Shown one piece after another: positions 1 to 16,000 of a DNA stretch of 64,000 nt. This DNA is from Membranipora membranacea. Taxonomy: Eukaryota > Bryozoa > Gymnolaemata > Cheilostomatida > Membraniporidae. The notes beneath the pieces are model-generated. The model was given only the letters and a program-made list of their open reading frames with translations. It searched no databases and had not been told where the DNA came from. The stretch covers positions 12,789,501 to 12,853,500 of the forward strand of contig OU612070.1 in the NCBI GenBank assembly GCA_914767715.1. The letters run 5' to 3'. The translations under genes were made by a program, and so were the position numbers. Every line of letters begins with the position of its first letter. Position 1 is the stretch's first letter.

Positions 1-842
1 TGGGCAGTGCCTCTTGTTCTGCATTATAAATTGTGGTGATCAACATCCTTGCTGATAAAGGCTTTACAGTGAACTGACTAGAGAACACTTTTGACTCAAA
101 AAACTGTCCGGCTGTTTGTTGTTTGTCTCAAACATACCAAGGGGAAGAATGGATATCAACTCACAAGCTTTGATCAGCCGCTCTTTGCCTTTGATCCCAT
201 TCCCTTGTGAGAGGCATTCAACAAATTTATGGAAAGCAAACTGTCATGGTATCTCGATAGTTGACATGATTGACAGTTAATAGTTGCTCTATGACGGAAT
301 ATTAGGATGTAAGAATTTTATTCCCTTCACAATAACAAGTCTCTGGTGGTTGTGCCAAATAGCCTAAATTGATATGGTAATATATTGGATATTGTTTCCA
401 AGATTGTCACTCAATAGTGACATTAGTTTACGTGTGGCTATGTAGCCAGGGTTCTGGCTTGTTTCCCCAAATTATTCCCTCTGTAGCTTGTTGACATGCT
501 GGTATTTTTATTCAAACAGTATATTGATTTAAAGCAGCAAGTGGACAACTACTGAAAGAGGCCCATCTTCTTATTTCAATTCTTACATCAAATAAGAAAA
601 CTTCACTATCCTTTGATCTTCAAAAGAAGTAGCCCTAAAGTGATGTTTTAGATTTTGAGAAACAGAGTTGCAGGTTAGCCTATCTTAAGAAGCTTTGTTC
701 GGTGGGGGAGGGGGGAGACCACCGAACTAGGCTTGTCAAGACAGGCTAATTTGCAGGTATGCAACATTTACAATCTTTTACAACTGACACACTTGACAAT
801 GCTGTTATCTTGTGTTTTATTACCCACTACCGGTACCTGTAG
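1..842. other. Intron or upstream flank of the kinase gene
   Basis: No exon is supported here. The N-terminal lobe of the kinase (glycine loop, catalytic lysine) should lie upstream, but I see no glycine-loop coding sequence, so it is probably to the left of the window. A short hairpin repeat lies at 675-749. A kinase-like stretch at 520-560 is discussed under findings. Confidence 0.5.
675..749. repeat. Short hairpin repeat in kinase intron
   Basis: An imperfect inverted repeat. The left arm begins TTAGCCTATCTTAAGAAGC and the right arm ends GCTTGTCAAGACAGGCTAA, with an inner GTTCGGTGG/CCACCGAAC stem. Half-copies with similar arms occur near 44738-44770 and 49458-49508, so this is a small dispersed hairpin family of unknown class. 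Confidence 0.6.
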
Positions 843-4941
<4,099 letters not shown>

Positions 4942-5093
4942 AACACAAGAATTCGGCGGCAGCATGCTGACTAATTCATAGTAAGTAAGCTGAGCATACA
5001 GCATCAAAGAACGCGCTGTTAACGGTAGCAACTCAAAATCGTGCTTTTTTTCAAATTTAACTTGGATGGCACCATAGACAAAACACACTATGG

Positions 5094-5750
5094 ATGGATG
5101 GCGCTCTCAGCTCGCTGACATTCCAATTTTCGCTTAGAGAGGATGATATTCCAGTACTCTATGGAATTGTATAGGGGCTGCTGTGTAAGTTGATTTTTTT
5201 ACCTGTTCACAGTATATACTGCTGTATTTTCCTCTCATTTAGACTTGAGTTTGGACTGTAAGAGTGGAAGGCAGTACTCAAATCAAGTAGTGGGCTGCTG
5301 CTGCTGCTGCCAGGCTAAAAAACTATAAACTAATTTGACATTCAGTACTGATTATTGAGTTATCTCCATTTTAAAAAGAGAGTGGGTAACTTCTGTGGTT
5401 TTTACAAATGACTTTCATCTCTTGTGCCTACCTTTTTTTTTTATATTATATCATTATTATTTTAGGTTATAAAGCTGGTGAGCCAAACAATACTCACTAC
5501 TGAACAGGCTAAACTGGAGGCCGAGCCGAAATTTACAAAGCAGGAACCGGTACGCAACTACCAAGTGATTACAATGTACATTTGAGAAAACAGCGCCACA
5601 TTTATATCTTTATTATTTGTACAGCCAGTTTTCTGGGTGATGGAGGAAGATTTATTTTATACATACAACACCATGGTGCTCTATTGTATGTTGTGTTTGT
5701 CAGTTTTCCCGCTAGTTAGGTTTTTACAGGTTTGGTTGCACGCACATTAG
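5094..5750 (+). CDS. Predicted small tail-anchored membrane protein, unknown family
   Basis: Three candidate exons join in phase 0: 5094-5168 (ATG start), 5466-5549 and 5625-5750 (TAG). They have AG acceptors and GT donors, and introns of 297 and 75 bp. The 94-residue product has a polar N-terminal half with a likely helical region around TILTTEQAKLEAEPKF. It then has one hydrophobic segment at about residues 69-91, only a few residues from the end. This suggests a tail-anchored or single-pass protein. The gene starts about 150 bp after the kinase stop on the same strand, so either a very short intergenic region or read-through transcription is possible. I do not recognise the family. The donor after the first exon (GTATAG) is weak, so the first exon is the least certain part. 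Confidence 0.5.
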
Positions 5751-7048
5751 AGCATTTTTATCATTTTTGTTTCCGGCGAATAGAGCGTGTTCTATCAGTT
5801 ATCTTATATACAGACTGGAGTATTGTACAGTTATTGAGCAGTATTTTTTCAAATGCAGTCATTTTCCAGTTTTGTTTATTCTTACTACTACAATGTACAC
5901 AGACGTTTCACTCAAGGCCCGAGCCCATTGGTTTCAAGTCATTTTAGAATTTGAGTTGCAGCCAAATTACACTGTATGTTAATCACCTCATATATCAATT
6001 ATGTATGTTTAACTTTGTCTGCAGCACAATACTGACTGTAAAATACTACTTGATTATCTTGTTTAACCCAATCTTGAGTTTACAGTATGATGACAACAGG
6101 GAGTGAACTCCCTGATGGCATCAGCAAAAATGTTTTCTACATTAGAAGTCGTGCCCTCATTGATTAATTACAATGTGGAGGTACCGCTTCTAGCTGCAAC
6201 ATTGTGTTTCTGTGGCCACTCGGAATAATTTTGCTATGTTAATCTGATGAATAGTTTCAAAGAGCATGTAATTTTTTTGGATCATTTGGGATGCAGCATT
6301 TTTCTATAAAACTCAGTATATTATAGCTAGTTTTGCAAGATGCAGCCAGTTTTTTTCTCGTAGACATACATATCAATTAAAGCATTCATGCATGTTTCAT
6401 ATTGCACTCACTAAAGAATATGTTTTACAGCTTGCTATTTTCACAGGGCCCACTTGCTTTATTTACTTTTTACTCACAAACTATTTGGGCCCTTAGCTTT
6501 GATGTTGGTATAAAACTAGCCTAACGAAATGATTTTGATAATTTATAGTTATTTTTTAAGCTTTATATCATCAACCAACTACTAGACTGATTTTTTTTGC
6601 GGTAACCCTCTCACTTTTCTTACTCCATGTACGAAGCCATGCTTCGATGATACCAGGCATTTTTCAGTATGTTTAGATTTTCAATATATTGCATCTTATT
6701 TACAAAACTTAGTAACTCTCACAATAATAAACCAGATGATAGAATAACTCCCATTATCTCATTTCATCGAATTATAAATATGTACAATGTCAACATACAG
6801 ACACTATAAATGTCCATAAAACAGTTACAAGGGGAGTCTGGAATTTTTGGGGGTCTATGTAGAAGGAGATTGCTTATGCAATGCCAGGGGAAGCATTGGA
6901 AGCCTCAGAAAGTCAACAAACATACACAATAAAAGACCATAAAATAGTTGACAGGGAAAATTTGAAACTTGTGGCGGATCTCTATGTAAGAAGTTTGGAC
7001 GCCTCAGACCATTCCCCATACAGCTATCAAGCATCATGTCGAGCAGCA
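5751..7048. other. Intergenic, convergent 3' flanks
   Basis: This lies between the small + strand gene and the 3' end of the minus-strand helicase. It is AT-rich with T runs, and no coding exon or RNA gene is supported. It probably holds the 3' UTRs of both genes. Confidence 0.5.
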
Positions 7049-10000
7049 TCAGAAATCATCAGAATCTTCTTGGTTTTTTTGCTCGTGGCGTTTCCTGATA
7101 TGTCTCTTAATATTTGCGTGTACTCTGGTAAGCTCAGCGACATTTCTGTTAGACCTCACTGCCCTCTAATAATACAACAAAAATAACAACATGAAGTGAC
7201 TCCATTGTAGCCGTAAGCGAAGAAACACAACATTACTTGTGTATTGTTATAGTGACTAGCCATTGGTCATAAACACGAACATCACAGCATTTTTACAGGT
7301 ACACATTTTTGGGCAAGTGTGGTCTAAGTTCTCAGTCTAAAATTACATAAGAGTTGTGAGAGTTTGATTTTTATAAACCAATTCAGTAATAGTTCATGTG
7401 ACAAGAGGACTCTGATTGAAGGTCGCTCATCTGAGGGTGAGTTGGAATGAAAAGAAAACCCAAAGATCATGTACACAATTTTTTTTCCAATTCAATTGAT
7501 TTCTACACAAGATTGTGAATAACAGCTGAGAGTAGATATATTAGCATAATGTAAAATTAAAATCTTAGCTAAACTTGTCATTTGAGCATAATGCTCAGTC
7601 ACCAACACTGATGAAATGATATACTATTACATGTATATCTCTGATCCATAGAGAGGGAATCATTTCACTTAGACAGAGTACCATCACAAGGAGGTGGGAG
7701 TGACCGCCGGTAGCCAATTTCATTAATTAGAGGCGGGAACATGTGAGGTATGTATACTAGATTGTCTCTAACGATCAGAGATACACATGTTAATTGTGTA
7801 GTCTCAATGTCAGTGTGTTGTTCACCTATATGTCAACAACATCTCTGATTAATGATTTGAGAGCTTATCATACCTCTATTTCCCAGACAAGACTGACTTC
7901 AGGCCGATGACCAATCATGTTGATGATTTTACCAGCAGATTCACTACCCAGTCTACCGACACGCCCAACTCTGTGTATGTAGTCTGACATGTAGTACGGG
8001 AAATTATAGTTTATAACCTGCGCAACCTACAACAAGTAATTATATAGGGGTCAAATAATGGATAACAAGAATAAGTTCAAATTATCATGTGTACAGAGAA
8101 GTTGTCTGCCTTTTGATTATGAGAGCACGACTCGTTGAGTTAAAGCCTAAATGATTTTGAGATCAGGGATTTCGAGTTGGGATCAAATCATAGACCTAAT
8201 AATAAACCTAGACAGGACACTATATGATACATTAGAATTGAGGCACTGAGGAATTTATTATCAATGATGGATAAAACCCTTCTCTCCCCATCAACGATAA
8301 CTATTTTAATGTCAGCCAGTCAAACACATTCATCCATATAACCTGAAACTTCAAATTAGGAGAAATAGATGTCTATAATCAAGGAGTTACTCCTGGCTAT
8401 AATATGACTGTTTAAGATTTTATGGTAATGCTTCGTGATTCCAGTGAGAAGAATATTACCTTTTTGGAATCGACTCCTCTGGATGCGATATCACTGCAGA
8501 CCAAAACTTTACATTCACCATCCTGGAACTGTTGAAATCTTTCTAAACGCTCCTACAACCACCAACAGAGATAAAGGTAGAAACTGCAGTCTTTAAGATG
8601 CAAGTACCAGACACATCACAATACATCTAAGCACCAGTTTTTAGATCTGAGTTCCACAGAGAGAAAAAGTATAAGCAGTAAGAAAAGTTCAGTTTTATTC
8701 TACTGATTTATTGAGTCCTTCTGGTTTTTCTATGTAAGATTCGCCAAAAGGAATAGGCATTTATAAGGATATTTTAATCAGCCTTAGTCTCAGAATAACA
8801 CATCCATAGAAAGAACAGTCCTTTTGAGCTGCTGAATGAAAGATTTTGTTAACGGTATATGCAGCTACTCTGAGGCAGTCTTAGACCACCTCCAAGTATC
8901 AAAGTAAAGCTACTGTTTAAACTTGTATCACCCTTATTATCCCTTTAGCGTCACCATATTTTTATTGTTTTGATTAGATTATCATCATATCATATTATTG
9001 TCTGACGTATTAAATTTTTTATTATAATCGTTATTAATATGATTGAAATAAGCCTAGACTTACCTCTGTGTTAATATCACTATGTAGAAGCATGTTTGGT
9101 ATCTTTTTCTCAGTTAACATTTTGTTCAGGTAGGAAGCTGTGCCGCATGAGTTACTAAATATCATTGTGTGTTTGTCTTTTGTAGATTTCAATATATTTA
9201 CTAGTTCTTCTACAAAAAATATTCAGATAAAAATAAACAAGACATCAACCATTATTCTCTGATTTTTTAGGCTTTGCCATCTATATAAATCCAGTTTAGT
9301 TCTAAAACATCGTAAATTAATAATATTATACTTTTTGTTACAGAATTTCTGTCAAACGGTCTGATCTCTCTAAAACCATTCCCAACCATATAATATTTAT
9401 GGCCATGATTTAAGAATCAGAAAAAGGGATTCAGGACCGACACACACTGACTTCCAGCCTACACTATTATCATCTGTATCTCTGATCGTTAGAGTCATTT
9501 TAGTAGGAGTACCTAGCGTGTACCCGCCCCTAATTAGTAAAATTTTAACTCTGGTCGCTACACCGAATTCCTTGTGATGGTAACTAGTTCAATCTCTTTC
9601 AATCATAGATATACATTCAATAGTATTAGATGATCAGTGTGGGACCAACATAGTTTGACATGATCTCCCTTGATTGTTGCATTGTGGGGAGGCCTTTGAT
9701 AAAAAAATGTATCTACATAGCACAATAACTGACCTGGTTTATGAGCGTGGTTGAGTCTCATGAACTTTTGGCTGACGTGCCCGATCACATGGTGTAGCCC
9801 GTCTGTTATACATTGTACAAAGCCGTCAACATTAACTGTGTTATCTAATATTCTCTTCAGATCTCGAGGCATAGTCGCACTCGCCATGATTACCTGAACT
9901 CCAGCAATACCTGATATCTTTGACTGTAATATACAGAGTAATACATTACATGTATACAGTGTAAGCTGGTTAATTCAGACTTTATAATTCAGAACTCCTG

Positions 10001-13000
10001 TTAAGTCAGACAAGGAACACTGGCCCCTTTAGCAAGATCTCAATGCGTTCTTATGTCACTTAACTCAGACAAGTCTTTATCATTAAGTTCTTACTGGAAC
10101 AGTCTTGAGGAAGCGTCATGCAAATGGTGTTGTGTAGTTTGAAAGTGTCTAGTGAGGTTTCTAAGTAAATTCATGTGCGTCTAAATCCTCCAGCAAACAT
10201 TGTTGTCACAAGTAGTGTATCGTTCAAGCTGACCAAAAGTGTCATCATTAGCAATTTCGTCCTTTGTTGAGTGCCAATCATGTTGTATTGTGCGCACAGA
10301 TATATTATAAAGCACAGGCATACCTCAAACTATTTTTTACTGGAACTTCTAAAACAAAACTATGCTATGTTCTATTATAAAACTAAGTTAGAGCAGCATC
10401 CATTGGTCCAATGAAGACCTAATTACTTTTGTCCTTCAGAAATGTCAACATATTCAGACATTTTTCTCTGAAAAAAATCCTCACATTTTCCTGATAAAAC
10501 TTGAGATACTCACTGATAGTACTCTAATAAGCCCTGATGTTGTGGCGTTAAAGCTATCATCCATCAGAGAATCGGCTTCATCAATAACAATATGATTGAC
10601 TAGAGCTGGTGATATAGACTGTTGTCTCAAGGCTATCGACAGACTACCAGGGGTGGTCACCAATAAGTCCACATCACGAGGCTTGTCTCTTATGCTGGCT
10701 ATTATTCTCTGTGCAAAGTAATGATAAAACATAAACTGTCTTATAAATCAACCAAATACACATCCAGCGTCCCTAAAGAATTGTTGTTTTTATGTTAGTA
10801 TAACATAATATATATGAGAAGAATTTATAATATTAATCAAATATCAAACCACTATTTGGTCACAATGATAACAAGAATATTCTGCTGGAGAATACATTGT
10901 GTTGGAAGGGAGCTTGTTACCTGGTGTCTAAATTTATACACACGAGCCTTGTTACGCCGCCACGAGTTTCGATGTTCCCAAAACCAAAAAATCCAAGACC
11001 TGTGGCAGCGTTAATAGGCTAGATACATACATCATACCTAAGGTACATGAATATGACTCTGACAAAATGTGCCATGTTTTGATCATAGTGTTTTTCATAG
11101 ATACTCACATTTATTTTGGATCCCTGGCTCAGATTCAACACATTTAGATTAAGGCAACTAGCAAGTCTTTCTGCTACAGTCTAAAAAGATATAATTACAG
11201 TATGCATTATGCAAGTGCATGATCCCCAGCGAGGGTAAAATCATAGCATAATGACTGCTGTAATGTCTACAGTTGACATGACAACACCCTAAAAGCATGT
11301 TACTGAATGGGTGGACCAAAGCTGAAATAAACGACTGATCAGCGTTAATTACTTCATGATGATAATTGTTTCAACCTTGCATATTACGGCAAACTGCTGT
11401 TGTGACGAAATTGGTAAGACAATGTTTGAAAGGATGATGTAATCCATTCTATCTCACTACCATTACCATGGTAGTCTGGTCTGGATGGGACTTGATTCTT
11501 CCTAGGAGGAACCAACCCACACCTTAATGACCACTTGTCCCCAACTTATTCCGTATATAGTGTTACCATAATACTCTAACATAATATTGTTGACGGCCTG
11601 CGGCAATTTATAAGATGGAGGATTGTGTTAAGTGAACTTTTTTCAATGATGTATGATGCGGGAGTGGTTACGTAGGTTTAACAGTGATCAAGAGTATATA
11701 AACCTGCCATTGCGCAGTAAAATGTCAGTGGTCTCACGACTACTCAGGTGAATTTGAATACCCGCGAGCGGTAGAGTCTGAAGAAATGGTAAGATATATA
11801 TCCTTTTTTCTGTTTTTTCTGTATCATTATTATCATTATAAGTATTTTTATTATCTATCCTTGTTATTACTATCCTTATTCTAACTTGGCACTCATATTC
11901 TCTAATCTAAGCACTGAAATAAAAAGCGCATATGCATGTCAAGTTACACATAACATGTTTAATTTTCATTTTGTTCCATCCGCCACGGATCCTTGTACAG
12001 AAATCATGATGTAGTGGGTGAGCCAGCGATATCATACGGGATTTATCTGCAGCGTTGTTGCTTCCGTATGTACATTCAACAAAATCTTTTTTTTCTTCTT
12101 ACCTCAATGACTACAAAATAGCTGGGGGTTCCCCTATAGGAGGGAGGCAACTACTACGCCATTTCCTGGTTAACCCCCAATAAGTTAGAAATAAACATCT
12201 TAGTAAGTACAGTAAGTTGCTGGAGAACAGCATGGGCAGGGCAAGAACTTTATAGGAGGAAATTCGGCCTCGATACTTTAGAAAAGGCGGAAAATTTAGC
12301 ACCAACTACACATGCACCCAAGTCACCTTTCACACACTGAGAAATATAGTAGTATTTTAGGGCGGGAGGGTGGGAATTGTGAAAAGCGATATCATACGGA
12401 ATTTATCTGTAGCGTTGTTGCTTCCGTATGTACATTCAACAAAATCAATTTTTTTCTGTTTTAAGCATAAGTTAGAGGTAGACACCCATGCGGTGTACAG
12501 TCCGTATGGCAAAGGAGAGAAGTCCATCGTCTGGAGTCTTCTTGGACTGTCAGTCCTTCTCTTTGTTGGAAATGCTGTTCTCACAGTCAAGACCTATGGG
12601 GACATAACCGGTGAGTTGACTCTGTTCATGATCTGAAGCGACTGGTCAACCATCCTAGATAAAGATTTGATTTGCTTGGATTCAGAGTTGCTCCCCTCTT
12701 CTTAAAACCCACCATTCGTGCAACCAAATTAAATGCTTAGATTTCCATTGAATCTTTCTATCCAAGAAGGTCAAACACAGGCAATTATTAAATATCGAGC
12801 AACCAATTTAGCTGAGATCATAGGTATTACTTTTTACCATTAGTCATGACAAGAAAAATGATTTCATAACAATATTTCTTTCTGTCCCAGCACAAACTGG
12901 CAGAAGAGGTTTCCGAGCGCATCATTGTATACATAGGGGGCGATACATAGTTACCTCCTTTCTTAAAAATTATAGTAGAGGCGAATATCAAGGAAACAAC

Positions 13001-16000
13001 CGCATCAAATGACTTTCATTGAAAACACAAGTTTTATAATATTGCAGGTACCATCACTAAACACAGTGACAAGATCGCCACTTTTGAGGCTGAGCTTGAA
13101 GCTTTCAAGAGCAACCAGGTATATATATATATATTATGAATGTTTAAAATGATAACGCTGAGACTTGGATGCCAGGACAACTTTTTCTTACTAGATAGTG
13201 GAAAGACGACTCTGATGGTTGATTGTGCAAAGGGATTGTGCAAAGGTTGTTTGATGATATTATTATTCTAATTGTCAGATATTATTCTAATTGAAGATAT
13301 AATTGAACAAAATGTATCACAAATTTATATATTATAGAGGTTTGAACACAATGTCAAAATGTCTGTGTTGCTGACTCATTATATATATCTACATTTTTAT
13401 TTTCATTCCTCATCATCCGCAGATGTTCTCCCTGATGTCCAGAAACTCCATCACTTTAACAAATAATGCTGTTCTTTTACTCTTACAGAGCAGAAACAAG
13501 AGATGGGTACATCAGACTGCGACCCGCTTTAATTATGCTGCATATAACCAAGGAGTAAAAGATATAACAAGAGGATATAACAAGAAGAGTCAGTGTACCT
13601 GTCCTGCTGGGCCGATGGGTGAGCAGAGTTCCCAATTCTTTAAAAACATATTGACCTTCTTGTGACTTTACATGGTCAGTAACATCCAAACCCAACCTGA
13701 TTTTTGTATATATCGAGATGAAGGGATCTATCATGACATAATTCTTTGTTTCCTACAACCAACATATGTACGTAGTATCCTACAGAGGGCTTGTTCACAT
13801 TTTGATTAAATTACATGGTAAATCAGGTGTCACTTGTAACATACCTGACTACATTGTTCTATTTGGATCCCTTATGTCAGGACCTAAGGGAGACCAAGGC
13901 AGCCCTGGTGCCACTGGAGCACCTGGTGCCAACGGAGCTCCCGGTAGGGACGGATATGATGGGTTACCAGGACTTGATGGAGCCTGAGGTCCACAGGGAC
14001 AGAAGGGAGAGCCAGGAGACAGCGGATCAGCTGGAAGAATGGGAGCCACCGGTGTTGGTTAAAATGTTGGTTAAAATCCCAATGGTTGGTCACTCACCAC
14101 ATCGTGGCGGCGAAATAGTGTGCCTTAAGGGCGAGGCTGCAATGACTGCGCCAATTTGCTCTCAGTTTGTAGGCAGGTCGGAGCACACCTGGGGGGTCCA
14201 ACAACTCCCAGTAGTCAGTGGACTGCAGTGGGATTCGAACCCACGACTTTCAACACTTGCATGATGAAAGTCCGGCGCTCTAACCACTGAGCCACCTCCT
14301 ACTCCTTGTTGTCGGATCAGCTGGACTCGATGGGGCAGATGGTGAGAATGGTGCGCCAGTAATACCAGGAGATGATGGAAGACATGGAGATGATGGCATG
14401 GACGGGGTTGATGGAGCCATGGGATAGAAGGGACACCGAGGACACCCTGGTTTGAATGGCAACACAGGAGCCCCAGGTACTGATGGTATCGATGGAGCTG
14501 ATGGTCTAAATGGATTTGATGGCCTTCCAGGAATTGATGGAGCCATGGGACAGTAGGGACACCGAGGACACCCTGGTTTGAATGGCAACCCAGGAGCCCC
14601 AGGTAGTGATGGAGCTAATGGTATCAATGGAGTTGATGGTGTAAATGGAGTCGATGGCCTTCCAGGAGTTGATGGAGCCATGGGACAGAAGGGACACCGA
14701 GGACACCCTGGTTTGAATGGCAACACAGGAGCCCCAGGTCAGAAGGGAGATAGAGGACAAATGGGACCGATCGGACCAGCTGGTCTTAATGGACAAAATG
14801 GAGTTGATGGAGCTGCAGATAAAAGAAATTAATGCTTTATCAACAACATTGTTTCTTCATTATAATATGCCTTGTAGCTGCATGTCATTTTATAGATAGA
14901 GAGATGATGTCAGCTCCACCCTTACATCATATTAAAGGAGGGATTCCCAAATGAGAAGTTTTCTAACATATAAAGCCAGCACTTTTTTCAGGTCATTATT
15001 CCTCACAGGATGGTCACAGAGATTTTAAACTCTAAATCCATATATTAGGTTAGATAACTCACAGAAGCCCCTAATGTGCACAATCTCTAAAATCACATTT
15101 CTGTTTTTTTATATTGCATAGGTGCTGATGGACCACAAGGAGTCTCAGGAGCTGATGGAGCTGTAGGAGCCAACGGCCTTGATGGAGTTGATGGAATTCC
15201 AGGACCTCCAGGAGCAATTGGACCTCCTGGACTTGGACTCCCATGTTATCCAGGACCTACAGGTCCAGTCGGACAAGTTGGAGCTGATGGAGCTGATGGA
15301 CAATCTGGCCTTGATGGAGTTGATGGTATCAATGGACTTCAAGGGCCAAGAGAATTCAAAGGGGCATAAGGACCAGCTGGGATTGATGGAACAGATGGGG
15401 CCCCTGGTCGCCTAGGACACGCCGTTAAATTTGTCTATCTCTATGGGAGACAACCTCATTACCGACCAGCTCATCACTACAACCATTACTAAGTAAGTAT
15501 AAGTCATCGAGTCGGCAGCCTGCTGTTGAAACAAGAAGCTCAACGCAATCATTGTTCTCTATTGGAAATTGCAAGATCAAAGTGAACCCATATTATAATT
15601 AGTCAGGCAAAGAGCTTTGACCGGAAGTAAAGAACCAAAATGTTGTCCTAAAGTAAATATTTATATCATTGTAATTTTGTCTTATTATCAAGTAGATCTG
15701 ATCTGAGATACAGTAGTACAGATCTGAGTTCATTCAGTTCGACCTATGGACTTCACACATCAGACAGCTCATTTTATACAGAAAACTAAGCAAAACAGAA
15801 TACAGTTTATTACACAACAGCTCCATCTCACTTTAATTGCTACATTTCTTATATACTCAGAAAAGCTAAGCATTAAAATCTGAGGCAAAAAAATTCTTTT
15901 TGACCTTTTTCTCTAATAACTACCTACTTTTACCAAACATGTTTGACCAATTCACTACGCAAACTAGATTATTTTTTCATGTCTTCCAAAATTTTACTGC

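Larger units (their letters stand above)
11786..15492 (+). pseudogene. Type II transmembrane collagen, nested, probably inactivated
   Basis: Membrane collagen with an N-terminal cytoplasmic tail. Exons: ATG 11786-11788 at the end of exon 1, then 12466-12610, 13048-13118, 13489-13618, a collagen exon 13881-14051, a continuing block from about 14308 to 14815, and 15122-15492 (TAA). The product has a cytoplasmic tail of about 20 residues, a transmembrane segment at about residues 22-42, a short polar and acidic linker, a furin-type site RNKR (residues 75-78), a CTC motif, a long Gly-X-Y domain rich in GVDG/GADG/GLNG triplets, and a His/Tyr-rich tail. In-frame stops interrupt Gly-X-Y at 13985 (TGA), 14425 (TAG), 14554 (TAG) and 15367 (TAA). 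Gly is Val at 14359. A SINE splits the domain, and no GT donor is seen near 14815. The membrane and furin exons look intact. A truncated product ending at 13985 is possible. Confidence 0.75.

Noticed and set aside
5295-5311. (CTG)5 run
   Set aside because: Too short to be notable and not in a supported exon.
13815-14264. Long open frames overlapping the collagen exons in other frames and on the minus strand (Pro-rich)
   Set aside because: Shadows of the Gly-X-Y repeat, which leaves complementary frames open.
13881-15492. Alternative genetic code or selenocysteine as the reason for the collagen stops
   Set aside because: All three stop codons occur at X/Y positions, and other genes in the window end normally at TAA, TAG and TGA.
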